Below are positions 11,340 through 24,137 of a stretch of DNA of 64,000 nucleotides, one piece after another; the first letter of the stretch is position 1; each line of letters begins with the position of its first letter. The position numbers were made by a program, and so were the translations under genes. The notes under the pieces are model-generated. The model ran no database searches and had not been told where the DNA came from. It saw only the letters and a program-made list of their open reading frames with translations. The DNA comes from Viola odorata (Eukaryota; Streptophyta; Magnoliopsida; Malpighiales; Violaceae): NCBI GenBank assembly GCA_963691705.1, contig OY829539.1, positions 64,082,327 to 64,146,326 of the forward strand, written 5' to 3'.

Positions 11340-12736
11340 TGCAGAACAAAAGTAAGAGTGAAGCAGGAAACTTGGGAATGATAAACCCAAAACCCTCGTA
11401 GGAACGACGACGTTGCAATTTAAGATTTTTTCTTTTAATATTTTTGAAGCTTGTACTCGAATTAAGTTAATAATTTGTACACTCATTTCACTTTCCTCTT
11501 AATTTGGATCTTTTAATACTGCTTTCCTCATTTCACTTTCCTCGGAGTAATGAATAATATTTTTTATCAAAAGTTACATTATAAATAATTTTTATATCTC
11601 GGGTTGAATTGGGTGCAATTTAATTAAGAATTTTTAATATTTTTATATAAATTTAAACTCATTTTTTTCTAAAAGAGTATGAATTTTTATTTAATTTATT
11701 AAGAAATTATTAACTTTGAAGTCGAGTGCTAAAATATAAAAATCAACTTGACATTTAATAAATATAGTGGCATACATGTAGCTTAAAAATAAGAGAAAAG
11801 TCTTTGCTTTGAAATAAACAAAAAAATATGAAGAGTTTAAAACTTTAGACCCAGTTTGAAGACCATCTAAAGATTATATGCCCAATCCGAATGGTTGATA
11901 ATTTTTCAATTTTATTACAAATGTGCCCAATAAATTTAAACTTGATCCAACGGTTGGATCCAAAGTTATGATCAATTAAAGTTTGAAGTAAAAAAAAAAA
12001 AAATCAAACCGGTTGAACCATAAAATCATCTATGGTTGAATCGGACGAATCACTGGTTTTTTACTTGTTCATTCATAAAATAGTTTTCAGGCCACAACAC
12101 CGACAAGCCAATCGGTCACAAGTTTTTCCGGTTGAACCAGCCGATCCTATCCAGTAATGAAAACCATGCTTGTTTTCTTCTTAAATTTGTTTAAATTATA
12201 TTTGATCAAAAGATTTAAACCCTTTTATAATAATCTCTTAAGTTTTGACCTTTAAAATTTTAAATTTATATAATGACCCATTCAGTTTTAAAATGAATAA
12301 CATAAAAACTCTATACTTCTTAAAACGTTAAAATTACATGATTTTAAGTGGTTCATTTAGAGACAATTTCTTTTAGGTAAGTAGTTAATATTGAAGTAAC
12401 AGTTTAAACTACAGTTTAAATCTTTTATATCACTTAAAATCATAAACTACAGTTTAAATCTTTTAGGTAAGTAGTTGATGATATTGATTCATGGCTGCCG
12501 ACAAGCATACAGTTTTATATTCCAAGTGGGATATAATTTTTTGTGGGATTAAAGAAACAAAATCAAAATCATTGACAGTCGTCGTTCACGAATCCTGTAT
12601 ACCTTTAAAATTTTGCAAAAACACCACCAGTCAATTTCAATCGTTCGTATGCACTATGCAGTGATGGATAAGATAATAGGAAATTAAGCATAGCATTTTT
12701 CATGGCATTCTTGCTGGAACAAGAAATCAACAAAAT
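11340..12736. other. AT-rich intergenic DNA, divergent promoters
   Basis: This lies between the PPR gene (-) and the receptor kinase (+) and must hold both promoters. Degenerate CCGGTTGAACC-type motifs occur at 11990-12140. A short repeated phrase, AACTACAGTTTAAATCTTTTA, appears at about 12406 and 12445. No gene seen. Confidence 0.5.
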
Positions 12737-15700
12737 ATGGGGCTTGGCCAGTACAAAATAAATTATAAAGCAGTACTTGTTTTCTTATCATTTTCCCTTT
12801 TAACTCCTGATGATTTTGGTGCCGCCATTGATACTATCACTTCTTCTCGATCCATCAAAGATCCTGAAGCTATAGTCTCTGCAGGCAACAGATTCAAACT
12901 GGGATTTTTCAGCCCTGTCAATTCCTCTTTTCGCTACGTGGGGATATGGAACAGTGATGTTCAGACAACTATGAATCCTATGTGGGTAGCAAACAGAAAC
13001 AGACCAATCAATGATTCTTCTGGTGTTATCAGAATATCTGATGTCGACGGGAATCTTTTAGTTTCGAATGGTCTCGGGGAGATTGTTTGGTCATCAGATG
13101 TTTCAGGTGGAGTCAGCAATTCAAGTGCGCTGCTTAAAGATGATGGGAACCTTGTGTTGAGAAGTAACACAACTGGAAGTAGCATTAATGTGTGGCAGAG
13201 TTTCCAGCAACCTTGCGACACAGTTTTGCCCAATATGAAGCTTAGTACTAATCCAAGCACAGGCGCGAAAATACAGCTGAGTTCGTGGAAAAGCCCTTCG
13301 GATCCCTCCATTGGTATTTTCTCTGCTGTTGTTGATCCTTTTGGCATTCCTCAGGTTAAGATTTTGAAAGGAAATCAAACATTTTGGCGAACTGGTCCAT
13401 GGGATGGTAGTGACTTTCTGGGAGTTCCTGGAGAGGAAAATGTTTATCTAGATGGATTTAGTGTTGTGCAAGAAGATGATGGGTCGATAGTCTCCGTTTC
13501 GTTAGTGCAAATAGTACTTTACTTGTCAAGGTTGTTTTAAGTTTCGATGGGAAATTGGGTCAACTAGTTGGAAATTATGGGAAAGGGACTTGGGGTTATT
13601 CGTGGATTGTGCCAGAAAATGATTGCGGTATCTATGGCAAGTGTGGGGAGTTTGGAATCTGTAATCCACAGAATTCACAAATTTGCAGTTGTTTAAAGGG
13701 ATTCGAACCCACAAAATTGGATGAATGGAAGTCAGGAAACTGGACTAATGGCTGTGTTAAGAAGGCATTGTTCCAGTGTGAAAGAGCAGCACAAGCTGCT
13801 GATGAATTAGGGAAAACAGATGGATTTCTGAAGATGCAGGATGTGAAAGTGCCAGACTATGCGGAGTGGTCGCTTGCATCCGCGGAACAAATCTGCAGAG
13901 ATGTGTGCTTGAGTAATTGTTCCTGTATTGCTTATGCATATTATACCGGTTTTGGATGTATGTCATGGACCAGAAATTTAATTGATATACAACAGTTCCC
14001 TCAAGGAGGGGTGGATCTGAACCTTCGCCTGGCATATTCGGAATTCGGTAATGTACATTTTACAAGATCTTGATAACAAAAACCTTTTGCTGAATTTTTT
14101 ATCTGAACTGCCTATTTGTTTTAGCAGATGACAAAAGGAAAAACTTGAAAGTGATTATCAGCTTATCAGTGAGCATGGGAGCAGTAACTATTGTCATCTG
14201 TATGTTGTTTTTAAGATGGTTACTGGCCAAATATAGAGATAAAGGTAAGTTTTTTTTTCTTACTGAACTTGGAGGTTAAAGAAAATCTTCAGCAATTTTG
14301 ATCTTAAGGAATGCTTATTGTTAAACCAATGAAGGACGGAAGGAGAACAATGGGAAGAACTTACCTACTAAACAGAAGGTAGATAGTTCACCACTTTCCG
14401 GAGGTACTAGGAGCCCAGGCAGACTCCAGGAATTACCATTCTTCAATTTACGGAACATAAATGTAAGTAGGATGAACCCAGTGGAACTTCAGGAACTACC
14501 ATTATTCAATTTTCAGAAGTTGGCAACTGCAACAGACAACTTTGATCTCTCTAATAAACTTGGCCAGGGTGGTTTTGGTCCAGTGTACAAGGTAATATGG
14601 TTATTACGGTCTGATTGAAGATTCTTTGAAATCAAAGAAATATGGTTTTATAGTTCGATTCTACGTACTTAGCAGGGAAAATTGCCAGATGGACAGGAAA
14701 TAGCAGTCAAAAGACTGTCAAGAGCATCAGGACAAGGGGCAGAAGAATTTATGAATGAGGTTTGTTTAATCTCGAAACTTCAACATCGAAATCTTGTGCG
14801 ACTCCTTGGTTGCTGTGTTGAAGGAGAGGAGAGGATGTTAGTCTACGAGTACATGCCAAACAAAAGCTTGGATTCATTTCTTTTCGGTTAGACCTTTCAG
14901 CAGTGTAATGATTTTACAGCATCAAGTTTAATTAAATCCTTATCTAAATCCTGGTTGACAATTATATATAGATCGGCAGAGAAAAGAAGTTCTCAATTGG
15001 AGAAAGCGATCCAACATCATTGAAGGAATTTGTCGCGGTCTCCTTTACCTCCATAGGGATTCTAGATTGAAAATTATTCATAGAGATCTTAAGGCAAGTA
15101 ACATCTTGCTGGACCAAGAACTGAATCCAAAAATTTCAGACTTTGGAATGGCCCGGATTTTTGGAGGAAATGAAGATCAAGCCAACACAAATAGAGTTGT
15201 TGGAACTTAGTAAGTACTACTAAATACAGTCATTACATAACTCCTGGTTCTTTGGCTAACTTTTGGACTTGATCATGTTGACATGCAGTGGTTATATGTC
15301 TCCTGAATATGCAATGGATGGTCGATTCTGGGAGAAATCAGACGTATTTAGTTTCGGAGTTCTGTTGTTGGAGACTGTTTGTGGTAGAAAGAACACGAGT
15401 TTTTACAACGAACCAGCAATGAGCCTTTTAGGACTCGTATGTATATGGAACAACAGATTTTTCTGTTTCTGTTTACTTGGAAACATTAATTTGCAGAAAT
15501 TCTTACTTGGTTTTCGTGTTTTTCAGGCGTGGAAACTGAGGAACGAAGGCGACGTTACAGGTCTAGTCGATCCAATAGTTTCTGATGAAGGGTTTGAGGG
15601 TGAGATTCTGAGATGCATACATGTTGGTCTGTTGTGTGTCCAGGAATTTGCAAAAGACAGGCCTGCTGTTTCTACTGTCATTGCAATGCTAAATAGTGAG

Positions 15701-15832
15701 ATAGTGGATCTTCCTACCCCAAAGCAACCAGGATTTATTGGATTACTAAACGGCTCCGATACGGAGTCGATTCGACGGGCACTGGATACAGATTATTCTA
15801 ATCTTGAGACCATTACAGATCTTGATGGCTGA
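12737..15832 (+). CDS. G-type lectin S-receptor-like Ser/Thr kinase, one-base frameshift in exon 1
   Basis: Seven exons fit GT-AG rules: 12737-14047, 14128-14244, 14335-14591, 14676-14886, 14972-15209, 15289-15436, 15527-15832. In order: signal peptide, B-lectin domain ([19 protein letters not shown]), S-locus glycoprotein region, Cys-rich EGF/PAN region, a transmembrane helix encoded by exon 2 ([19 protein letters not shown]), then the kinase. The kinase keeps [25 protein letters not shown] and DFGMA, so it is an RD-type kinase with all core residues, and ends with the DUF3403-like tail. The family acts at the plasma membrane as receptors in defence and self-recognition. Near 13505 one base is missing compared with the open frame, so the frame as read stops at 13540 and resumes one frame over. 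The juxtamembrane exon 3 repeats the phrase QELPFFN / QELPLFN. Product call strong; whether the gene is intact is uncertain. Confidence 0.85.
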
Positions 15833-17256
15833 TAGGAAGTAAGTTCTTGGCAGATTTTTAACTCTACAGTATAGTTTAGTAGTGCATAGGCACCAGCATC
15901 TGAAAAAGATGGTATGGCCTCTAAAGATGTTTTTGGGGAAAACTGAAATGAAAGCATGTTTCATATTTTGTGTATCGATCCCTCAAGCATTCCTGAGATT
16001 TTGATGTGGAAGGATAGGTGTCCAAGTTGGAGACTCCATTGTTGGGCCAGATTACTAGCGGTTATTTATTTTATAAAAAATATATAAAGATTGTGAATAC
16101 AGAATCTATAAATTAAGACGAAAATAAAATACTTAAAAATGCTATCAATCCTTGAAGACTCCATTGTTGGGCCAGATTACTAAAAAGCAGACGAGCCCAT
16201 GATTAATTCTTTCATTGGAGTGGATTTGTCTATATTTATTACATTTTTTTACATTTTTTAAAATTGTTAGAAAATCATAAAATTTATATTATAAGATTTT
16301 AAAGTATAAGAGTTAAATAATTTAACCCTTTAATATAAATAAAGGTGCAGAAGAGATTGAGATAGGTTTCTTGATTAGCTATAAAGCCGAAAAGAACAGC
16401 AGTCTGTGAACTGTTCTCATAACAAAAGTCAATCGAATTGAAATCTATTCTTCTGCATACAACAAGGTCACTACTTTCTTTATAAAGATTCTTCTATAAT
16501 ATATAAATCAAACCATAACAACAAAAGAAGAGGTCATGGATGGACAATTACAAACCTCGTTTTGTTACCAAAATACCCTATGTGATTATGAATATTTTAT
16601 TTGGTTCGAATCTATAGTTGATAGCAGCGGTTTAACATTTTTAATTTAAAGTTGATTTATTAGTTTCAAAAGTTCATTCTTATTCTTTCAGTGACAATTA
16701 GAGTTATTAATAGATTATGATTATAATTATTATTAGTTTATTTAGTATCCGATTCAAGCATGAACAAATCAATTCAATTGGCTACCAAAATCCAATATGG
16801 CATGTTTGGAAATTTCAGGAAAAGACGAAAAGGAAAGGGATCAACACCAAAAAAATGGCAATCAATTTCTTTTCAACTTCCAATCTTTATTCCCCCAAGT
16901 CCCAAAACCTTGTGCTGCCCACAGCGCCCGGAAAGGTAGAGAACATAAGTCATAAACTACGAGCATGGTCAAATGACAAAAACACCCTTTACTAGAACCC
17001 GACATTTGACCTGGGAATCTCAGAAGCAAAGGGCCAATATGGTCAGTTCGGTAGGATCTTGTTTGTCTTAAATGAAATCACCTGCCATAATAACTTAAAC
17101 TTTTCCAAACTTGAATGTATAGAAAAACTCAAAACCAAACCATCTGTAAAACCTCTCAATCCAATTCCCAAATTCTTACATTAACATACCCATCAATTCA
17201 GTTCTTACCATTCTTTGATTTGCCTTCTTTTTCTGTTGAGCTTGGAGCTAATCTAG
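15833..17256. other. Intergenic DNA with a 27-bp direct repeat
   Basis: This holds the kinase 3' end and the P4H promoter. A 27-bp phrase starting AGACTCCATTGTTGGGCCAG occurs at 16031-16057 and again, identically, at 16156-16182. No gene is supported. Confidence 0.5.
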
Positions 17257-19599
17257 ATGGTGAAACTTAGGCACACAAGGCCTGGCCATGGAAAGAAATG
17301 GTCTACACTAACATTGGTGTTCAGTATGTTGTTTATGCTAACAATTGTTGTTTTGGTGCTTTTGGGTCTGGGAACCTTCTCTCTGCCCATTACCTCTGAT
17401 GATTCTCCTTTCATTCATGTCACTTCTTTCAGGCGTATGGTTTCTGAAAGGTACTCCCTTTATTGTTTCTTGTTCATGATTTCCAATTTCCAAATCAACC
17501 ATGATTTTTTTATTTATGATCCTTATGTTTTAACTTCTAGAGATGCTGATGGGCTGGGGCAGAGAGGCGAGCAGTGGACTGAAATCCTTTCTTGGGAGCC
17601 AAGAGCTTTTCTTTATCATAATTTTTTGGTTAGTTTCTTATATCTTAACCTATATTGTTAGCAAATCATGGGTATAATCTAATGGGTGAATAAATTGGTT
17701 AATTTTTTTTTTTGGTATTGTTTCTTGTCAATTGGGTTGAATTTGCTTATGTTGTTTGCTCTTAGTGACCTGAGAGTCAAATAGTTGTAATAATAATGAA
17801 AACTACCAGCTGATTTTTGGGTGTTTGGAAGGATGAGGTGTGACTCTTCCTTTCTAGTCTTGGTAATGCAGGTCTTTTATGTGCTGAATAGAGTGCTTTG
17901 AATGTGCTTACCTTACTTGATGTAATCCTATTTGGCTGCATAAATATTGATACCGGATGGTTATCTGAACAGTCAAAAGAAGAATGTGAATACCTAATCA
18001 GCCTTGCCAAACCTCAAATGAAGAAATCAACTGTGGTAGATAGCAAGACTGGCAAAAGTAAAGATAGCAGGTAGACATCTCCTAGTTCTCATCTAAGCTG
18101 CCTTCCATATCAACTGAAATGTTTGAGACATTGCTCATACCTCCTTGCAATATTATGTTCTAAAGCGATTTGTCCATTGATCTCCTGTTTCAGGGTACGT
18201 ACGAGCTCTGGAATGTTCCTGCGGAGAGGACAAAATAAAATCATTAGGGACATAGAAAAGAGGATAGCGGACTTCTCCTTTATCCCCATGGGTACGTCAC
18301 TATTCGGCTTTCAAGGCTACATAGGATTCCCACAAGAACATTATTCACTTATTAGGATACGTTGTGGTTTATAGTGCCTAATCCAAATGATTTTCACTTG
18401 TGGTATTCTGAGTTTTTTTTTTGTTACAGCAATTGTTAATTATAACCCCTTTATTCATGTGAATTTGTTAGTTTTCATTCTGCTTTTCTCTTTTCGTTTT
18501 TGGGGAGCGGGGGCTGGTTTCTAAGTTCCTAGTTTTCATTTTTAAACAGAACATATAATTTTTCAAAATCGCTGGTTGATAATATTTTGACCACCTTCTC
18601 AACTGTTCACGTTGGTCAACTTTTGGCTGTGTATTTCCCAACTTTAAATTCTAATTTTAGATTTGAAATATTTCTGTTTTTATAGACCCGTGGAGGAGGA
18701 TATTATTACTGCCATTGAAATAATGCCCTGATGATGCATGTGTGCAATGAATCATGAGTCTTGTTAACATTACTTTATTTATAATTGTGTCCTTTTGAGC
18801 CAAACTCTCAATCCAAGACAATTGCTGCCTGTCTAATCAAATCTCACGTTGGACAGAGCATGGAGAAGGACTTCAAATTCTCCACTATGAAGCTGGACAG
18901 AAGTATGAACCTCACTATGATTATTTTCTTGATGAGTTCAACACCAAGAACGGTGGCCAAAGGACAGCTACTGTTCTCATGTATCTGTAAGTGTCTTCTC
19001 TTAGATGGCATGGCTCTTCAAGTTATTTTCACCCCCGTGTACTTGAGATTTACAAGCATCCTCTTCTCTTTTACTTGCAGGTCAGATGTGGAAGAAGGAG
19101 GTGAGACAGTGTTTCCTTCTGCTAAGGCAAATTTTAGTGCTGTACCGTGGTGGCAGGAATTATCTGGATGTGCCAAAGAGGGTCTTTCTGTAAAAGCAAA
19201 AAGGGGTAATGCATTGTTGTTTTGGAGTACAAGGCCTGATGCCACTCTAGATCCTACAAGTTTGCATGGTGAGTGATCAATCAGTCTTAGATTTATGAAA
19301 GTTTGATAACTTTAACCAAGTATCAAGAGTGACTCTGCCGTCCATCTCTCCTTAGTGGAAACTGTTTGGTCCTGGTCTTTGTTATTGTGACATTGAAAAT
19401 TATTATCGAGGATGCTATTTCACAGTAAGAACATATATTTTGCAGTGGAAGTTGTTTTTTGCATGTCAACTACTAGCAGGCTTTTATCATTCAGTTAACT
19501 TGATTTCATTGTGTGGCGAATGCAGGTAGTTGTCCTGTAATTAAAGGGGACAAGTGGTCCGCTACGAAGTGGATGCATCTCGGGGAATACAAGGTCTGA
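17257..19599 (+). CDS. Prolyl 4-hydroxylase, ER/Golgi type II membrane protein
   Basis: Seven exons give an uninterrupted 289-residue protein: 17257-17450, 17541-17628, 17973-18070, 18194-18291, 18857-18986, 19081-19268, 19526-19599; all junctions are GT-AG and in phase. A short basic N-terminus precedes a membrane anchor at about residues 17-40, then a luminal 2-oxoglutarate/Fe(II) dioxygenase domain. The iron ligands are His179 and Asp181 (PHYDYF) and His265 (LHGSCP); Lys275 (GDKW) should bind 2-oxoglutarate. The enzyme converts peptidyl proline to 4-hydroxyproline in extensins, arabinogalactan proteins and small secreted peptides, a step before O-glycosylation. It has no C-terminal ShK domain. 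It resembles Arabidopsis At1g20270 from memory. High confidence. Confidence 0.93.
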
Positions 19600-21713
19600 G
19601 ATGTTCTTGTAAAGGTACTTTCTATGTATGAAGGGATTTTGGTGGTATGTGATGTCATATCTATTGCATGTCTCTATTTATCAGTCAACTAACATTTTGG
19701 TGGTATCGAAATGAGTAAACATCTCTATTTGTAGTCATGTAATTGCTCGAGCTTACATAGATATTCTTATTGTATCCATGGCAGGATAGAAATACTTCAT
19801 CAAATGGTTCATTGTCGTGATGCTGTTCGTGACAAATGGTATTCAAATTCTTGACACATTGTATTATTGGCGAGCCGGATAAAACTTTTACATCTCCATC
19901 GAGGAATAGAACTTTTACATTTCTATTTCTGTAAATGGAACGTGCCTTAGGTTGAAAGTTGTTGGATTAACATGGTCCAAGAGAATAGATTTTGTAACCT
20001 TAGAATCAGTGAGAAGCAAGGAAGATTGTGTTGCATATTCAGTACAGGAGCGGAACTGTAAGCTGACATAATAATCTATAAAATATATAAATCTTTGGCT
20101 TTTCTTGGATTATTGGTTTTGCTTCTAGCTTTGGAAAATATTTGACAACTAATGTGCAAATGCTAGGTAGATTAGTAGTTTATTGCAGTTCCCACCTCTT
20201 AAAGTGGGATTCTCATTTTACACCAGTTTGTGAAATCTGTCTATTTGTTATGAGGGAGTTCACTCTGCATTTTCAAAAACTATATCTATAATAGGTAAAT
20301 TATTTTACGTAATTAAAAAAAAAAATATATATCATTGTTTATTTTCTGAATAAATTAGCTAATTGTCAACTTGGCAGTTGGCATAGTTATAAAATTGAGA
20401 TGAATATAAACTTTCCATTGGCTCTAACAATACAAATGCAATCAGCAACAGCTTGCCCACAAAGCAGCAGCAAATAACTTCTTGCTTTCTAACTTCTAAC
20501 AAGTTACAAAATTTCCTACTCATACACTTCAGCCAGCACGCTGCAACCCCTACATTATCCATTAGATGACGCAGCGAATAGACATCCCCGCAGTAACAGC
20601 CCATCAAAGAAAATGTTGCCAGCTTCACGCTTCAAAATCGTAGGGTCAGATAGCGTGCAGACACCTCATTGTAGAGTTAATCAAGAAAGAGATCCCACAC
20701 CTCTTGTATGTCCTTCGCATACAAAGCAAACATAAGCTAAGCAACACCATTGGAACTAACTGTAACAGTTAGCGAAGAGGTTAGATGAATAACAAACCTA
20801 ATGCCGACCAAGTTGAGAAAATGAGGAACGTTCATGTTGTTTCCCTCTGAGCTGACCCTTCTCCCTCTATTGTTTACATGAAAGGTTCATGTACTCTTGG
20901 CCTAGATATCTTCCCCGACTCTGTAAGCAACAAATAACCTCCTGAAATCAAAGCCTCTTTGAACTTGCTCCTCTGATGTTGGTTTCTCTGTAGGGTCACG
21001 TTTCATCGATTCTGAACAGAAGAACAAAGAAAAATGAAAATAAAGCATTCCCCTCATAGTTAAACTACATTATTCTCTGACTAGAGTAATGTATTTTTCT
21101 GTAAATTACTTATACTTCTAGTTACATGTAAATCATGATGTTTCTTCAATTCCTTGTCATTATCAAGAACCAAAAGGACCAAAAACAATACTAAGCAAAG
21201 AGTACTTTCAAAGAAAAAAAAAATACTAAGCAAAGAATCACTTATACACATAAAACATTCTGGTTTTGAAAGTATCAAGGGCTAAGAACAAGTTTTAAAT
21301 TGATTTTGATCTAATTTTAATCAAAGAGAAAGGGAAAACCTCAGGTATGTAAACAAAATTGCACATTTTGACTTTGATTTTATTGACAGGTATTGGGACA
21401 AAACAGAGCTTGATCTTGGGATTTCTTTCACCAGTCCTTTCTTGAAGAAGTAAGGGAGCTTTTAAAGGTTTTCTTTTTATTTCGGGATTGGATTTATAGG
21501 TTGTCTTACAGAAGTTCATTCCCAAAAATTAAATATGGAATCATCTAGATCTTTGGATCTTATACCCTCACAAAAGGATGATAAATGAAAGAACTAAGAT
21601 ATAAAATTGCCCAAAAGAAGTAAATAACCTGTTGACCATGGACAACTAAACCTACCGAATTGATGCCCCTTGTTTTACCCTGAACCTTATCTGCACCCAT
21701 TTCACGAAGTCGG
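19600..21713. other. Convergent 3' regions of P4H and pseudouridine synthase
   Basis: The two genes converge here, so both 3' UTRs lie in this stretch. On the minus strand, 21560-21656 remains open in the ancestral frame of the pseudouridine synthase after a possible donor (TCG/gtaggt). A further spliced 3' piece around 20920-21010 is possible but ends within three codons if joined. No independent gene seen. Confidence 0.45.
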
Positions 21714-24137
21714 CTAAGGATTCTTGTAAAATCTGGAGGAGGTGGACATGAGAAGTGTATTTCCTTTCGTGTGCGAGGATGTGTAAACCTACAAGGAGCA
21801 GAGAAAGCAATCCTATGTTATCCAATGATGTTCATACAAACAAGAAATAATGCCGATGGTTTCAGATTATAATGGTCTAACCCAAGAGCCAGGGCATGGA
21901 GGCAAGGCCTTTCCAATCCAGAAAGCAAGAGCAAAAGTTGGTTGTGATGACTAGTTGAGGTTTTGGGTCGAAGGATCAATAAAGCCATGCTTTTGCTACT
22001 TCCATAAACCTCATCGCCTAATAGAGGAATTCCAATATGCTTCGCATGTGCTCGAATCTGCTTCAGAAAAATGAAGAAAAAAAAATCTAGGAATAGTGAC
22101 TAACAAACCTCTAATGTTGTAAACTTTGGCCACAACTTATGTGAAGTGGAATAGTTAAAACCACAAGATATTAGTGAACCACTTGTATAATTTGATACCT
22201 GATGTGTACGGCCAGTTTCTAACCTCCACTCAACCAAAGCAGCTCCACCACCAGCAAGTATTTCAATTACTTTATACCTGAAAAACATTTAGCCAACTTA
22301 ATGCACATGCAAGAACAAACAATTTAGCACTTACTGGCCATTCAAAAAAATGAGAAAGCACAAAAAAGATAGCAATCTCCCAGAGAAGTCTACTATATAG
22401 AGTGTCAAGCTTATTTATGTAATATCAAAAAATTGGGTTCAAATTCCAAATGTATGCTTTTTCAACATTCCCCAAAAATTTTGAGCTAAATAAAATCAAT
22501 CAAAGTTTTGTTGTGAGATCTAGACTTTACCTCTTTACTTCAATTTATTCAATCGTCCTTTTCATTCAACAGTATGACTACTAATTCAGCTGTAAAACAA
22601 CTTGAACATCTGAAGTAAACAAATCCGTGATTTACAAAGTAGTTCTAGAAAGAAGAATTTTATGTCAAGAAATGAGTTAACAACATCACAGAAAAAGGTA
22701 AAAGACAAAGTTGATCTTGCTCCTATTGCTCTACAATGCTTGATATGCTAGCACCCAGATCCTTTCCTACCTTCTACACTCCAGCAATGGTGCCAAAAAC
22801 AAAATTATGAAACAAATATGAATAAGGTTAGTCACACGGCACTAAAATGATAGGTAGATGTATAGCAACAATCACCTACTGGCAGCAAGACGGGAAGGTC
22901 CTTGGCTAAGAGGCCCAGGAACAGCAGTCATACGTATCCTGTTATTCATATCACGGCCAATTGGAGCATTCACACGCCCAGCCAATGGTGATGGCACTCC
23001 TGTTGTCAAACTGACGTATACTCTTTGGATAGTATGTAGCTTGAACTGTTCAGATAAATGAGCATGAGAATGTTCATCCTATCATCAACATTACACACCA
23101 AGGGATCAGCAAAAAAAGGGAGTTATGCTACATTCATACTTAGAAAATCTAAATAGAAAAGTCACCTTTGCAACAACAAGCAATCCACTTGTGCCCTTGT
23201 CCAGCCGGTGCACAATCCCTGGGCGAATAGATGCCTCACATGAGCTAGAACATAGCCCTTCGTCATCAGAAACATCATCCACATCTGAGATATCTTCCTC
23301 ACTCGAAGCCACAGGTGTTGGAAGAGTACAATGATGAAGTATGGCATTCACAAGTGTACCATTAGCATTACCAGGAGCTGGATGAACAACCTTAAATGAG
23401 ATAACAACAAATGCCATTTCCATCATCAAAAGACTAACAAATAAAAATGATTTAAAATACAACTTTCCTAATAAGTAGAGCTTACCATGTGGGCTGGCTT
23501 GTTAACCACTAGTACGTGCTCATCTTCATAAACTATATCCAAAGGTATATTTTCAGGATCTGCCCTCAATGGTTGCAACTCAGAAATGGTGCAGTCTACC
23601 TTGTCCCCATCTTTCACATTATGCGAAACCTATCCAACCCAACCCAACCAAAAAGAAAACAAAAGAAAACAAGAAATTACCTACAACATCTTAGTTGATG
23701 AAGATATTCTCAAAAAACACAACTTTAGCAATCCAAATAGAGGGTAGAAAAGAAAAACTCACCTTATCCACAACCTTGCCATTAACAATAACAAGCCCTG
23801 ATTTGATACTGGACTGGACGCGAGCTCTGCTGATTCCAGAAGTACGGGAGGAGATCCAAGAATCGAGCCTCAGCTTTCTTGCCTTGACCTCTACTGTCTC
23901 TTCAAGTTTGACGCCGGCAAAGTTCATTCTTGGGCGGCATTGCTTCTCATCGGAATCATTGCCTCCCGAACGGACAGAGGAATCTTGGAAGAAGCTTAGG
24001 AGAGAATCTTGTGGACTTTCGAGAGGAAAAGAAGAAGGAGAAAGAAGGCGCAGTGGATAATGAGTGGAGGGAAAGCATCTCCTTCGGTCCTTCCTCGACT
24101 CTCTGCTAGCTGCAGCTGATGGCGATGCCGACAACAT
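21714..24137 (-). CDS. RNA pseudouridine synthase (RluD family, RPUS2-like), plastid-type; C-terminal frameshift
   Basis: Seven exons on the minus strand: 23763-24137, 23486-23629, 23166-23390, 22876-23078, 22199-22277, 21882-22057, then 21789 downward. The start ATG is at 24137. A Ser/Arg-rich leader of about 70 residues looks like a plastid transit peptide. Then come an S4 RNA-binding domain ([20 protein letters not shown]) and the RluA/RluD catalytic domain, with [19 protein letters not shown] carrying the catalytic Asp, and [19 protein letters not shown]. An acidic insert ([17 protein letters not shown]) sits just before the catalytic loop. The enzyme should isomerise uridine in organellar rRNA. 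In exon 7 one extra base (near 21780) shifts the conserved [15 protein letters not shown] tail out of frame; as read, translation ends at 21714 with about 425 residues. It resembles Arabidopsis At1g76050 from memory. Confidence 0.85.

Noticed and set aside
11990..12140. CCGGTTGAACC motifs as a transposon
   Set aside because: Motifs are suggestive but no ends or target duplication could be fixed.
16717..16995. 92-codon plus-strand frame before the P4H gene
   Set aside because: Low-complexity start, no recognisable motif, no neighbouring splice signals.
20920..21010. Possible additional 3' exon of the pseudouridine synthase
   Set aside because: An acceptor exists, but joining it in any available phase gives a stop within a few codons; more likely 3' UTR.
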